From assembly GCA_034620365.1 (NCBI GenBank), contig JAQGEQ010000090.1:434001-498000 (forward strand): 64,000 nucleotides of DNA. Reading direction: 5' to 3'. The number at the start of each line of letters is the position of its first letter. The first letter of the stretch is position 1. Below are positions 50,805 to 63,421 of this stretch, one piece after another. The notes beneath the pieces are model-generated. The model was not told the DNA's origin, searched no databases, and saw nothing but the letters and a program-made list of their open reading frames with translations. Source of the DNA: Pegea sp. RAD2-039. Its lineage: Eukaryota > Chordata > Thaliacea > Salpida > Salpidae. Both the position numbers and the translations under genes were made by a program.

Positions 50805-51174
50805 ATTAGTCCTTCCCTCAAGTTATATCAGCTCAGACGACACACATTACATCTTAATAAGTTCATATCACCTGGTACATTGGTCAGAGAGAATTTTTTT
50901 TCATACCGCACAATTAGTACATGAAACCAGCTGCCATCAGACATTGTCATGTCAGAATCATTCACGTTATTGAAGCAGAAGTTGAAGCGTTATAATATTG
51001 CCAACATTGCTATTTCTAAACTGTGATTTTTTATATTATTAAGATTCTATGTAATTGTTCACTGTTATATGCTTTGAGGACTACTGAAATGCCATGTGTT
51101 ATATCTTTCACTTTCTATATTTCTAACTTAACTATATATTATTTGTGAGAATGTGTTTTAGTAGGAGGTGCTCT
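50805..51174 (+). mobile_element. LINE (CR1/jockey-like) 3' fragment, copy 2
   Basis: Collinear with 14107-14526 from the identical first bases (ATTAGTCCTTCCCTC) through the reverse-transcriptase C-terminal coding region and into the 3' UTR (GTGAGAATGTGTTTTAG). Similarity stops at AGGAGGTGCTCTT, where a degenerate tandem repeat takes over, so the last ~45 bp of the element are missing or displaced. Frameshifts break the coding part. Confidence 0.78.
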
Positions 51175-51179
51175 TTTCT

Positions 51180-51425
51180 TTGAAATAGACAAATCTATAA
51201 CAGAAAAAGCCGTAACAGTCTAAGTTGTAGCATAAAGAGCTACAAGAGACAAACCTGTTACAGACAAACTTGCAACATAAAAAGCTGAAACCAATAAAGC
51301 CGGAAAATACAAAGCTGGAACAGGAAAATAATATTATGATATACAAAGTGGAATAGATAAAGCAAACAAAGCTAAACAAGAAAAATCTATAATAGACAAT
51401 TATGCAACAGACATTAGATACCCGC
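51180..51425 (+). repeat. Degenerate short tandem repeat, about 15-bp period
   Basis: Variants of ACAAAGCTGCAACAG (for example AGAAAAAGCCGTAACAG, ACAAACCTGTTACAG, ACAAACTTGCAACAT, ATAAAGCCGGAAAAT) follow one another for about 240 bp. A further piece occurs at 51685-51712. The purine/A-rich unit gives a long chance frame on the opposite strand (51158-51541). Confidence 0.6.
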
Positions 51426-51549
51426 AAGCGCGATATAAAATCTCTTAACATCAATACTAACAACTGGGAAGATACCACATCGGATCGCTCCGAATAGCGC
51501 TCTCTACTTCGCAAACAATTAAAGAAAAGAAGAAAAATCATATTTAAAT

Positions 51550-51682
51550 AAAAGAAACCCTAAAGGCTTATTCTATTTCACTGTGTCTTGATCGGATATT
51601 TCCTCAGTATTTCACTGTTTTTGGACACCATCTCTCAGAGCACATTCCGCATGGCCGTTCTCGGCCGAAGCAGGCTATTATG
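51550..51682 (+). repeat. CTCGGCCGAAG-family repeat, copy 2
   Basis: Begins near AAACCCTAAAGGCTTATTC, contains ATTTCACTGTGTC and a CTCAGAGCACAT block, and ends CCGTTCTCGGCCGAAGCAGG then CTATTATG. It aligns over about 130 bp with the copy at 52197-52340, which shows that the family is longer than its conserved end. Confidence 0.65.
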
Positions 51683-52196
51683 TAAAAAACTGTAACAGAT
51701 AAAGCTGCAACAATGAGTTGACTGCTCTCTATTGCATCAAGTCTGAGTGATTTTTTACTTATTCTTGATAATGTTTATAAATATCTGGTAGTTGTCAGAA
51801 ATCTTTCTATAATATGATATCTACATTCAGTCTAAATGCTTTTCTTGTAATTTCTTTCGGTATCGGTAACTATAGTATCGGGTGCCTCTATTTATCGAGA
51901 GAAGTACTATGATAGAACTTAGACAGAAAATATGGAGTCCTCTGACCACGATGTCCAGTCACTGACCAGTGTCCCTGAGCAACAGATCTAAATAGTGAGA
52001 GGGGGCAGTTTAGCGTGCGCTGCATTCTACTGAAATAATATCCAAAATAATATCCAATGCGCAAACAGGAAGCATCATTTTCTTCTTGAAGAAGAGCCGA
52101 GACTTGATATTTCATCATAGAATAATTGCTTCAAGTAAATACATAACCTAGAGTTCTCTACTCAGAAAGATATGAAGAAAAACTAGCTTCAAAGAA

Positions 52197-52340
52197 ACCC
52201 CTAAAGGATTTTCCTTTTGCATTTCACTGTGTTATGCTCTATTACTTCCTTTCTATCTTACTGCGTTTTGCTTTATTTTTAACATCATCACTCAAAGCAC
52301 ATCCTACCGTTCTCGGCCGAAGTACGCCCTTATTATAGCC
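52197..52340 (+). repeat. CTCGGCCGAAG-family repeat, copy 3
   Basis: Starts AAACCCCTAAAGGATTTTCC, has TTTCACTGTGT and CTCAAAGCACAT blocks, and ends CCGTTCTCGGCCGAAG before TACGCCCTTATTATA. Collinear with 51550-51682 in the same orientation about 0.65 kb away. Confidence 0.65.
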
Positions 52341-54702
52341 TACAACTTATTTTAGTCGAAATAAATTGACGCAAAGCTATTTATAATCATTTTAAAACTA
52401 ATCTGTTGGAAGAAACGAGTTTTTTTATGAAACTAGTTGGTAACAAGAAACTTCTTGAATAGAAGTTATTCATTTATTTGCTAATGTTGTAAAATTTAAT
52501 GTTCGTTTGTAATTAAAAGGTTTGTTACTATCAACTTGAAGTCAGCAGACCGTGACGTATGTTTTGTAGCGTTGATATAATAAATACAGAACTTATTATT
52601 CAACGACTTAATAAAATAATACTCTGAACTTTTTATTGCAGTCATTTTTGATATTTTTAATGATTTTTACCAATAAAAAAACCATTACTATAAAGAATAA
52701 TTTTCTTGAAATCATTTTAATGTTGAAAATTTTTTATTTAATCGTAAAAATACTACACATTTTTTAATCAAAAATATTTGCTGGTAACAATATTATATCA
52801 GTTAAGATACATTTTAAACAGAGCTACTATCTAAGTTCATCTAAAGAAGAAAATAAAGAAAAGATATAGCTAAACTTTGTTTATAAAATATAATACTGTT
52901 CACTATGAAAGCTGATAAAAAGTATAAGACAACCCACTCAAATTAAGAAAATACGAATGTTAATTTTGTTTGAAGTATAAAATCGTTGAGATTAATGATT
53001 TGATTTTCTCAATTCAGTTTAACAACAAACATTTAATGTATCGGTTATTGAGAAAATTAATCTAGAGACTTGTAAAGAATCTACAAAATTTTGTTGTATC
53101 TAAATTATTGTGTCTGCAAAACTGTTTTCTATTTAAACCATACAATCTGATACTTAATAAAAAGTTGCGTGGTTATTGTCGTTTCAAAAATATTATTTTT
53201 ACTTAAAATCAATAATAAAAACTGCTTATTGCAATAGATGAGTTTATGAAATTGTTTTAATAAGTTATTTATACAAGAATGATCATTTAGAATATATCTT
53301 AGAATGTATAAAAAATTTTTATGTTTTTTTGTTCTCTAAAACAATTGTAGTGTTTGTTCTTAACAAGACTAACTAATTACAAATAAGTGTACAGTTTACG
53401 AATATATTTTATACAAAACTGTTTCTTATTGTTTTAGAAGAGTCATTATCTAAGCCAATTCAATTATCCTTCCTCTAATTGACTTAACAATAATCAAATC
53501 ATATTTGTTCACAATACTAACCACATTAAATTGTTGCATAAGGTCAGTAAGCATATAAGAATAGATTGGTAAAAATAGATTGAATAATTGAGAGATTAAG
53601 TAAAGTGAAAGGTCAAATGCAAAGGATTAAAAAAACAATTTCATCAATATTGTTTCTTTCTTGGTTTATTTAAAAATGCTGTTTATAAATATAATAATAT
53701 TTTTATGCTTGTGAAAAACATTTAAGAAAATAATTAAAACAAATAAATGGTTTGGATAAAAATGGTTTAAAGTAATCTTGAAATAAGAGAATTTTCCTTC
53801 TTTTATCTTAAAGTTTAATATTTTGAATGTCAAAAAGAATTTATTATTTAATTCATTAACTTTCATTGTTAATTAACTTCTATTGTAAAGATTTCTTTCA
53901 AATTTGAACTTTCAAAAACCATATCAGTAGTTAAAAACTAAGATTTAATAAATCTATTAACTTAAAAATTTTAAGACTAAAAATTAAATCAACTAAAATC
54001 TTGTAAATAATGGTCAGATGAAAATACGTTGTTTGCAAAAGTTACCTTTCTCATTCAAGTTCATCAAGTTAAAAGGTTAATAAAGGTCAACAAACGTTAG
54101 TTACCTTCAACTAAGTCGTTATATTTTGTTGCTACGTAAAACTGGGTGGCAAATTTACAACTAAAAGTTTGATGACAGCTCAATTTAATCATATTTTAAT
54201 CAAAAGTACTTTGGACTTTATTAAAGTAAAAAAAAAACCTCAACTAAAAACTTCCTGTTTTTCTAAATTGGAAAATGTAAACAAGAGATGAAGTTGACCT
54301 TTGAACCCTGTGTGGGTATGACGTATGACATCGAGACAGCCAACTCACTTCCACTTATACAAGTCACAAATATTCTATTTCAATTTTTTAATAGAACTGA
54401 TGACGTCACGTTAGTAAGAAGTTAGTAAAGAAAATTGCATTAAAATTTCCACAGTTGTTCCACAGAATAATTAATCTATTAACAAGAAGGGGAATGAAAA
54501 AGATAGAAGCAGAGATCAGGCATCCGTGTCTTGAAACATCACATCATTTGCTCTTCCTCTCTGCAAGGTCACTACAGCCTCTGCTGATTTGCATCTTTCA
54601 ATTGTGACGTCATCGTTGATTATGCAAGCGGCGAAAAGCGATTATAAATAAAACGCGGCGCGTAAAAGGCGAGAAGATAATCACGTGACCAGTGAAGACG
54701 CT
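52341..54702. other. AT-rich intergenic stretch, 3' flank of CERT
   Basis: No exon supported. The last ~400 bp before the CERT stop (54280-54700) are clearly richer in G+C and probably form its 3' UTR. Confidence 0.4.
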
Positions 54703-56460
54703 CTAAAACCAGATTTCTTTGTCTTTAGTTTTATCTTGAACGTAAGCCGTGAATTTGCGCAAAAACTTCGGATATTCGCGTTTGTAGATAGCGCGAAGCA
54801 CCGAAGCAGGCGCCCAACCACCAGGGTTCACGTTGGCCACGTACACAATGTCACATTTGAGGCAATCTCGGGTTAGGGGCTGACCACTAGGTGGCGGTAT
54901 AATGTAGGTTTGACATATAAGAGCGATATCGACAGTGACACGGACACATCCATGAACTGGATCTGCTTGCTCGTGATCCACTGAGAAGTTACAAACCATC
55001 CAACAGTCATTAGGAGGTGAATTTGTGTCCGAAAGAGGAGGATCATCTATTTTCAACATAGATGATAGATATAAGCAATCGCGTTGAGCTGCTGGCCACA
55101 CTCTCTTGTGTGTCTGATAGATGATAGCTGTAAGTTCTTCAGGGACTTCGATAACGCGAAAACTTTCAACTGTTCCTTCCCATTCCATCCGGACATTTGT
55201 GTCCCAGAAATAGTGGCACATTTCACGAGCTGTCACTTGCTTGATACTGTGAATAGCTTTTAGAGGATCACAAATACAATCATCAATGACTAGCTCGCGT
55301 CTGTACACTTTCAGTTGACCCTCTTCAGCAAAAAGTTCCCAACTATTCTCTCCATCATCTTTAGGAGGCGTCATCGACTCAGTCATGTGATGATGGACTC
55401 GTTTTTCTAATTTATCCGAATTCGCGTGCTTTTGTTTTGTTTTTTTGCTCTGAGCAGACTGAAGAAGGTCCTTAGAGACACGAATATCTTCATCAAATCG
55501 ATCTTGTTTGTCTAATTCTGCTTCAACACATTCATAGAACATCTCTTCTGTCAACTCCATCGTGGGACCTTCCTGTAAGTCAGGACTTCCTACAAACGCC
55601 ATCGTTCTCCTGGCAGCTTGGATCGCTTCTTCGTGCTTCTCCGACAGCTTCCGGCGCTTTTCCTGTTCGTTTTCTAAACGTTTCAACAAAGTATCTTCAC
55701 GTTTCTGCATCAGTTCTACGCAATGTGATAGAGTGTTCAGAACCCCTGAAGTAGTTGCTTTGAAAGTAATCGCCTCACCACGAAAGTCAACTGAATCTAA
55801 CATTGATTTATCCTTCGCTTTCAGCATCTTGAAACTATCCTCAATTGTGTCTGTCCTTATAAAAGAGCGGTTATCTTTACCATCATCTGCAAGGTCTGCA
55901 CAGTAATCAAAAAAACTTTGTAATGTTTCAATTTTCTGATTAAGAATTTCACGGAATGTTTCTAACTCTGCCAACTTTTCTCTCAGATTCCGTGTTTGGC
56001 GGAAAGAGGAGGTTGAATTGAGAGAAATAGTCTGACTGTTGATTGACAGCAACGAACCCTGCCTACGCAGACGGCTTTTATTCTTATCATTGCCTCCAAA
56101 TCTTTTATTATCTTCAATTAATTCAACCCACTTCTGCCGTTCTGCCTCGTTAGGTGCGCGGAGATACCAAACACTGTCATTAATAGCAACATCAAATCTA
56201 CAAGGATCAAATTCATGAAGATTTACTTCAGCTTTAGCCAATGAAATCGTTCCACGACAACCATATTCACTTTCATCTTCGTTTCTATAGTAACACAGAG
56301 TACCGCGAGAACAACAAACGTAGCGATCTTGCCAGCCATGGATGTAATTAGTCCACTTACTTAATGTCCCACGGTTTTCAACGACACCATCGCTTTCTAT
56401 GTCTTCATCATCTTTTGATAGCTCTTCTTCTTCAGAGGTACTTTGGATTTCATCAACCAT
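54703..56460 (-). CDS. CERT1: Ceramide transfer protein CERT (PH-START)
   Basis: A single intronless frame of 585 residues from ATG at 56460; the open frame extends five codons further upstream without an ATG. CERT carries ceramide from the endoplasmic reticulum to the Golgi for sphingomyelin synthesis. After an acidic N-terminus comes the PH domain (about 29-123; LSKWTNYIHGWQDRYVCC and the C-terminal block NDSVWYLRAP), which binds Golgi phosphoinositide. A serine-repeat-like segment (LRRQGSLLSINSQ) follows, then the REKLAELETFREIL coiled coil. A FFAT-like motif (MFYECVE, human EFFDAVE) would bind VAP. The START domain (about 360-585) keeps WEGTVESF, IIYQTHKRVWP and CNFSVDH, where the human ceramide-contact residues lie, and ends YPKFLRKFTAYVQ. 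The family assignment is certain. The single exon is odd, since relatives elsewhere are multi-exonic. Confidence 0.97.
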   Translation of the reverse strand: MVDEIQSTSEEEELSKDDEDIESDGVVENRGTLSKWTNYIHGWQDRYVCCSRGTLCYYRNEDESEYGCRGTISLAKAEVNLHEFDPCRFDVAINDSVWYLRAPNEAERQKWVELIEDNKRFGGNDKNKSRLRRQGSLLSINSQTISLNSTSSFRQTRNLREKLAELETFREILNQKIETLQSFFDYCADLADDGKDNRSFIRTDTIEDSFKMLKAKDKSMLDSVDFRGEAITFKATTSGVLNTLSHCVELMQKREDTLLKRLENEQEKRRKLSEKHEEAIQAARRTMAFVGSPDLQEGPTMELTEEMFYECVEAELDKQDRFDEDIRVSKDLLQSAQSKKTKQKHANSDKLEKRVHHHMTESMTPPKDDGENSWELFAEEGQLKVYRRELVIDDCICDPLKAIHSIKQVTAREMCHYFWDTNVRMEWEGTVESFRVIEVPEELTAIIYQTHKRVWPAAQRDCLYLSSMLKIDDPPLSDTNSPPNDCWMVCNFSVDHEQADPVHGCVRVTVDIALICQTYIIPPPSGQPLTRDCLKCDIVYVANVNPGGWAPASVLRAIYKREYPKFLRKFTAYVQDKTKDKEIWF

Positions 56461-59400
56461 AATAAAGAAGCACAAAAAATAGAAGATAAAAAATTATAAA
56501 CTTTTATCTACGGAATAATTAACAATTATAATAAGATATTGATCAACAAAAACACTAATTTGTAGATCAAAAAGATCAGCATAATTAGATGTGACATTTT
56601 ATAAAGTAAAAATAACAAAATTTTACATTTAACTATTTACATAAGTGGCTTCAATTATTGTTTAATCAGAAAGAGTTTTGAAGAAAAAGTTGAAGATTAT
56701 ATTCTACTTTCAAGGCATCAATTATTTTATTATTTAAAAACAAAATAAATTTTAATTTTGATCATCAAAAAACTTTATTAAAATTAATAATGAAAAATAT
56801 AGATTCAAATTATATAAAAAAATGAAACTATAAAAATATTTAAGAATTTTGAAGTTTCATTTAAAAGAATTTAAAGTATAAATTAAAGAATTAAATGTAG
56901 ATTTATATTTAAATAATGAATAGTTTTAATGAAGATAGAAAACGTAGCATATTTTCACATTGCAAAATGCTATAAAATGACTTAAACTCAATGAGGTTAT
57001 CTTAAACAAACTAACTATATCATAAAAACAACAAACATAAATAAACAGAAGTAAAACTAAACAAAGAATTGATTACAAAAATTAAAATAATTTTTTTACA
57101 GCTGGAACATGAATTAATTATTAATAAGGACATAATTTGATAAACTGGAAAAATATTATAAAAAATATAATATTAATAAAAAAGAATAACAAATATTTAT
57201 AATTTGTTCAATATATAACAATTTTAAATTAATCTATTTCATCAATTAAGTCATTAGTATCATCAGTTGAATGAATAAAAATATAAATTATATAAATTTA
57301 TTTAGATAAGTCATAAATTGCTTAAATTTGTATTTATTTTTGTAGATAGATAAATAAAAATAAAGTGAAACATGTCAAAATTATTCATAAATACAATAAA
57401 ATAATTTTGAATTAGTAATATATTAATCAATAATAAAATTAATCAAATATAATGACCAAAGTATAAAGTAAAAAGATTAAATTTCACAAAAACTTAATTA
57501 ATAAATAAATTAAAATAGAAATCAACTAAATCAAAACAATAATAATTAACAGATATAATAAAGAAAACTACATAATAATACATAAACACAGCTAATAAGC
57601 AAGTTTTGATTATTATATATTATTTTCTAGAGCAAAAAACTCATACTATCTATAAAAGCATTAAAATGAAAACAATAAAAAAAGTAATAGCTAGATAAAT
57701 TATCAAGTGAAAATTTTATGTAAACATTAAGAAAAGTAATTAAACAGATTTGATTCTAAATTAATTGAAGTTTAATAGAAACAATTACAGAAAATAATTT
57801 TAAAACTTCAATAGATAAAATTGTTTAAATAATTAAAACTAATTTCTAATCAATAACAACTTTTAATATTACCATGTAATGAAATTTTGCAATCATTTTT
57901 TATCAATATCACATCAAAAAATTTTTGAGTAAATGTTTTTCAATTCCTTGTTTATCAAATTTTCAAATCTTTAAAACACTAAAGTATGTAGAAGCGTAAG
58001 CAACAAATTAGACAACAAGCTTTTAATTCTCTATTTGCTGCCCCTAGCGAACAAAAATGAAAAACTTTTGGTACTATATTATAAGACTTATTTTTGCTTA
58101 GTAGATAAATCTATACAAATATAAGTAAGGAGTTATCTAAAAAAAAATTTGAGAACATATACACTTTTGTTTTTTGCTTTGCTCTTAAAAATACGTCTTC
58201 AGCATAACCAGCAGAACCATTCTCGACCGAAGCAGGCTTTATTATTATAGTTTTATGAAGATAGAATCTTTGCAATATAAGCACTAATCAATCTACATAT
58301 GATTCAAGAACAATCTAATTTGATATTGCTAAAATAATCATCAAAGGACAATTATTAAATAGGTGATAAGATTTTATCTATAGTTTATTAATTATTAACA
58401 AAATTATCAAATCCCAATATTAGTCACTAAAAAAATACATAAAATTTAAATCGGTTTTTTTCAATTTCAAACAATAAACATTCGAATAATAATAAAATAA
58501 TCTATACAAAATTAATGTCAAAGATAAAATAGGAAATAAGAATACGCAACTGTGTGAAAACTTTAAGATAACAAATAAGCAAATTGTGTAATGAAAAATT
58601 AAATTGACCAAAAAATTCTTTATTTAAAATAATTTGAAATGAAATCCAGTAAGGTTCATAATAATAATGATATTCAGACTTATTAGCGGTTGATTTAATT
58701 TAAAAATTTTCTCGAAATCATCACATTGCTAAGACATTACTACTATTTTTTTCAGTATTAATCACACTAAGAGCAACATTTGTCCATAACACGATTTTTT
58801 TAGTTGGTTTATTTTTAAAGATAGAATTTTAGAAAAGAAATTCTAATAAAACTAGATAAAAATATAACATAAGAACCAACTGAATTTATTTTTATAAAAA
58901 ATAAAATTTTTATGTTTTTTGGTATTGTTATAATCAGAAATTTAAAAAAATATCTCTAGCAGTGTTTTGTTTATTTGGAAAAGCTTAATTACTACTTAGT
59001 GAAATATTACTTTGAAAAATACCAAAAAGGAAGCTTCTAAACATAAAATATGCTTACATAATGTTCACCTCTCTTTAAATAGCTGTACAGAAATAATAGT
59101 CTAAATCAATATTATTGATTTCTTTAAACTGTAAACACATTATTCGTTATTTAGACAAAATTATTTGTTTAAAAGTAATAAGTTAATTCAACAAAAATAA
59201 TCTACTAAGCCTTATATAAACTAATCAAAAATCGATAATTTTCGTAAATTTTTTTAATCTATAAAATATTGCTCATTTTTTTATTCTTGTTTTTTATTAG
59301 AAACTAAACAACTCTTTACTGTTTCCTACAATATATTTGTTTCGATCAATCTTAGATCTTTTTTTTTCTTCTCTATAAGGTTCTTGTAGTAGGAAACCTC

Positions 59401-60118
59401 ACTGGATAAAGCAAAAAAAGAATAATTTTATGTATTTCGGCAACTTTATGCAGATTTATTGAGACTTTGTGTCAACATCTTCAAAAAAATTGTTTTAATT
59501 GTTTTGTTCAGTGAATTCCAATTTCTTATAAAGCCAATTTGTTACTTTGAATTTATATTTTATTTAGAAAAGCGTTGATTAAGGTTACAATTGAAGAACC
59601 AGTTTAGTCTTGTGGTATGGTAGGTTGCCGTTTATATTTCAAGCAGCTATATTACAAGACTCAGTTATCAATTATAATAATAAACCTTGATTTAGTTTCT
59701 GTTTTTAATCTTTAACTCAAGCAAATTAAAAAATACATCTTAATAAAAAGTGTTTATAGCTCTGATGCTCAGTTGCTGTGATATTAGAAGCTTAACGAAT
59801 GCAACAAACTTAACAAATATTTTTGTGTTTATTTCTGTGATTCGTTACAACATAATAACTAACAATGACGCCATTACAACCATCAAAAAGTTGATATTTA
59901 CAAAAATGCTATAAATTCTTTCTTTATTTACAACCAAGCTTAACATATTTTTATTGTCTGCTTATTAAATAAATTTTTTAGTTAAAAACACCATGCTTGT
60001 TCAAATTTACAAGAAATCTATTAAAGACCTGCATATGAAAGACACAAAATTGATTATTACAACAGATGATAACAACATGGAAGCAAGAAAGAAGAGACAA
60101 ACGGAGTTCTACATCATT
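56461..60118. other. Extremely AT-rich intergenic stretch
   Basis: Upstream flank of CERT and downstream flank of the opsin. No supported exon, apart from the repeat copy at 58213-58250. The frames at 58420 and 59993 are chance ORFs. Confidence 0.45.
58213..58250 (+). repeat. CTCGGCCGAAG-family repeat, copy 4
   Basis: GAACCATTCTCGACCGAAGC then AGGCTTTATTATTATAG: the same terminal motif as copies 1-3, with one change in the palindrome (CTCGACCGAAG). Similarity upstream of the motif is not obvious. Confidence 0.55.
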
Positions 60119-62155
60119 TTACTCGCTTCTCTTGCGATCAGCTTCACTAGGAGTGATTTCATTTTTCATTCCAGTCAACTCTTTAAACGCAGAGTTTAGC
60201 TCAGGGTCAGTAAGAATATAAACGAAAGGGTTGGAAGCAACAAAAAGCTTAGCCATAAGCTGCACAAAAGAACATTTTCGTCAAAAAATATCAGTTTATT
60301 AAAAAAAAAACTTTGTGGTTTCACTTACATTGTTAATTATAGCGTATGCATACCATTGTGGGTTTTGAATAACTCCAAAAGTGGAGAGGATACCAAAGAT
60401 AGCGTATGGAGACAGAGAGACAATAATTTGAACAGGAATAAGTGACTGAGCCTTAAATAATTTGTAAAATGTTAATAAATTATTAATGTATGAGTCAGAC
60501 AGTGAACAACTTTGAATGATAATGGTTTTCAAATTAAAAAAATAGTTTTCTCTTTCTGTTAAATTTTAAAAGATAAAATTAGATTATTATTACTCTCTTA
60601 TACTTAGTATTATTACTAAAAATATTTACTATCGATTTCGATATTCAATTTATTGATATGAATCTGACTTCAATTGGAAATATTTTGTAAAATTTACTGA
60701 AACTAATTGCTGCTAATATTGACAATTAACAATCAGACAGCTGAGTATTATCAAAACAATTAAAAACATAAATCCAAACCTTAAAAGAGACACTTTGTGA
60801 CTTAGATACGCTTGTTAGTTCAGAGCATCGTTTGTAGTTAAAAAATATTTCATATAATGAACGAGCATAGTAAAATGTGAAGATTGCAAAGATATAAAGA
60901 ATTCCTGCCCTAAAAAACAAACAATTCAACAATATTTACTTTAAATTATGTCATAAAACTAACACGGTCGGTTTTCCAAAGTTAAGAAGACAAGAAACTC
61001 TCAAATCTAGAATATCAGTTTCATAACCATAGCTGTTAATGCCGTACAAAGGTAACGCAGCAAAGAATAAACCTCCAATGAAGTTCTTAGCAATCTGTAC
61101 TATCTTTGATTGTTTATCTGTAAACAAAATTTTAATCTCTTTTTTTAGATCATTATTTTATCCAGTGATTAAAGTCACTTGTTTTTTTTTTCATTAAAAC
61201 AAATCATAGAAAAATTTAATTATTTTTGAATTTATAATCGAAAGTTTTTTTTATATAAAAAATTGGACCAGTGTGATGATAATAACTTTTTGATCAATTG
61301 TAAAAGATGACTCATAAAAACAGTAAGCACAGACTGAATGTATGATTGTCAAAGTGACTGAAATAGTATTTTTAGAAAGTTGACAACACATTTACGTAAG
61401 CGGTAAAATACTATTCTTATATATAATTTAAATATACCATTCTGGGATAATTTAGTTTAAAAATATTATCGCCCAATTAAAAGATATTCGAGTTAAATAT
61501 AAATTTAAAAAGCATAATTATATAATTTGCTTAAATTATATAACTGAGACGAAAACTGATTTAATTTAAAAACTTTTAAAATTGAAAAATTTACTTGCTG
61601 CTATGCAAACAGAGTTATACTTTTCTGCTGATATTGAAGCTGCTGTTGATAAACTAATCAATGTAAAAGCCATTGCAACAAAAGCATCATCCTATAAATT
61701 TGAAGCTAAAAGTAAATATGTAGATTAAGTGAAGGAAATCTGAACCTGGCAAGCAGAGTCAGTCATTTTCCAAATTTGTAAGCAAGTGCAGACTGTTCTT
61801 AAACATCTTATTAGAATAAAAGCATCTGAAACCGCCAATGACACCAATAAAATATTGTTGGAAAAGAGCTTAGGTTTTCGGTAGAAGATGTAGAATACGC
61901 TCGCATATCCAGCAATACAGAGTGCCGCTAAAATCGATATGAAAATATTTTTCAACTTCAATCAATAATTATAATAATAATATATCAATAATTTTTATTT
62001 AATAAATAAAATAAAAAACTATCTAAAATTTTTTAATTTTTCTTACCATCAGAAATTATTAAAATTTGAAATTGAAACACTTTTATTTTGTTAGATAATG
62101 TAAACTTACCCAAACAAGCGACGATAAACGCATAACTTGTAGCTATGGTATTCAT
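60119..62155 (-). CDS. Opsin of the RGR/peropsin/retinochrome type
   Basis: Seven exons (62155-62110, 61927-61746, 61691-61595, 61117-60964, 60909-60780, 60451-60329, 60259-60119) give 290 residues, against 291 in human RGR. All phases agree. Seven membrane spans are seen. The TM3 start has Cys75 and extracellular loop 2 has Cys151, the conserved disulfide pair. TM7 has Lys248 in MAKLFVASNPFVY, exactly six residues before the Asn of NPxxY, the spacing of the retinal-binding lysine in opsins. The DRY position reads Glu-Lys-Tyr (99-101), 24 residues after Cys75 as in rhodopsin. Asp78 stands at the place of rhodopsin Glu113. The rhodopsin TM6 Trp is Leu here (SLSPYA). The short N-terminus and altered ERY suggest a photoisomerase or non-canonical receptor. 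The acceptor TTTTCTGTTTAATTAG ends 8 nt before the ATG. Confidence 0.88.
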
Positions 62156-62163
62156 ATTTGCAA

Positions 62164-63421
62164 CTAATTAAACAGAAAAGTAAATAATCACGAGTTAAAA
62201 AAACTTATAAAATCTACAAAATATTACCTAAATTAAAGTTAAGTAATAAAACTAACAGTTCAACTACTTATTGACAAACTGTAAAAAAAATGACCAGATT
62301 CATTCTGAACTTCTATTTATTAGATCTGAAAACGGATTTTCATTTTTTTCTCACATCCGGTTTTTCGATTTAATCAATTTTTTTGTAAAATTGCGAAACT
62401 AACCTAGAAAATGAGTAGGTAGAAAAAATTGAACCGCAGAATTTTTTTTCATTTTTTACAGTTAATCGAATAATCTCTCTTTTATCTGAACTGTAGAAAA
62501 ATTAATTTAAAAAAAAAAATCTTAAAACTTTAAATCCTGTTTAATTGTAAGGGATTATTTAATAGAGCTTTTTAGATATGCCTATTTTTGATAAACAGAA
62601 AATGTATTTGTTTATTCTAATAACAAAATTATAAAAGTAAATAAACTAGAAGTAATTCAGAAATTATTTGTTTAATTAATAATTTATTTATTAATAGAAT
62701 AACTCACGACTGAGTTTAAAGCTAACACAAGATAACAGCAGAGAAAAAATGTCTTGGAACAAAAATAAAAGTATAAAGCATTTAAAAATTACAAATTAAT
62801 TATTGTTAATAACTTAACTTAAACATTTAACAAATATTTGATTGTAGAAAAACTATTGTTGTAAGATAATTCAAAATCATTGACAAACTAGTACTGATAT
62901 CAATAGTACTCTTAAAATATAAAACTTATTCAATTAAAAAGCTGCTAATTGAAACAATCGTAGCAAGTTGTATATTAAGTGATAACAATGCTACTTCAGT
63001 AGACTAATCATATGATATTGCTTACATATTTACAAATAAAACTTTCCATGAAGATATCTGTATTACGTTTGCATGGTTTTATACATATTCAAACATCTGA
63101 CTTTTGCTAAAGCTATTTAGAAAAATTAGTTAGTAGTATGATCGAAAATACGAGGACTTTTGGTTCAGGTTATCCTTGAGTTGTACGCAACTTTGTCATA
63201 GTAACTGAAAGCGCTGTATTGTGACACCATTTTTATTCTTGATTTTGTAGAGCAATTAAAAAAATAATAATTTTAATGAATTAGTTTGCAAAAGATAAAA
63301 TGTTTCAAAACTTTATCAATGAACTTAGATTTTTGTAACAGATTAGTTTACCTGTTCTAACAAGCAGCTGCATTCAAGCTAACATTTAACATTTACTGTT
63401 TGTTATTTTGATATTTAACAG
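62164..63421. other. AT-rich intergenic stretch
   Basis: Upstream flank of the opsin. No exon, repeat or RNA gene recognised. Confidence 0.45.

Noticed and set aside
51158..51541. 127-codon minus-strand open frame with repeated F/C/Y-rich peptides
   Set aside because: It is the reverse reading of the degenerate 15-bp tandem repeat and crosses a LINE/repeat junction; its periodic residues reflect the DNA repeat, and it has no motif or splice context.
55562..55906. 114-codon plus-strand frame
   Set aside because: Antisense shadow of the CERT coding sequence, made possible by its higher GC content. The plus-strand frames at 54685, 32450 and 42101 are likewise shadows of CERT, lipase and chaperone exons.
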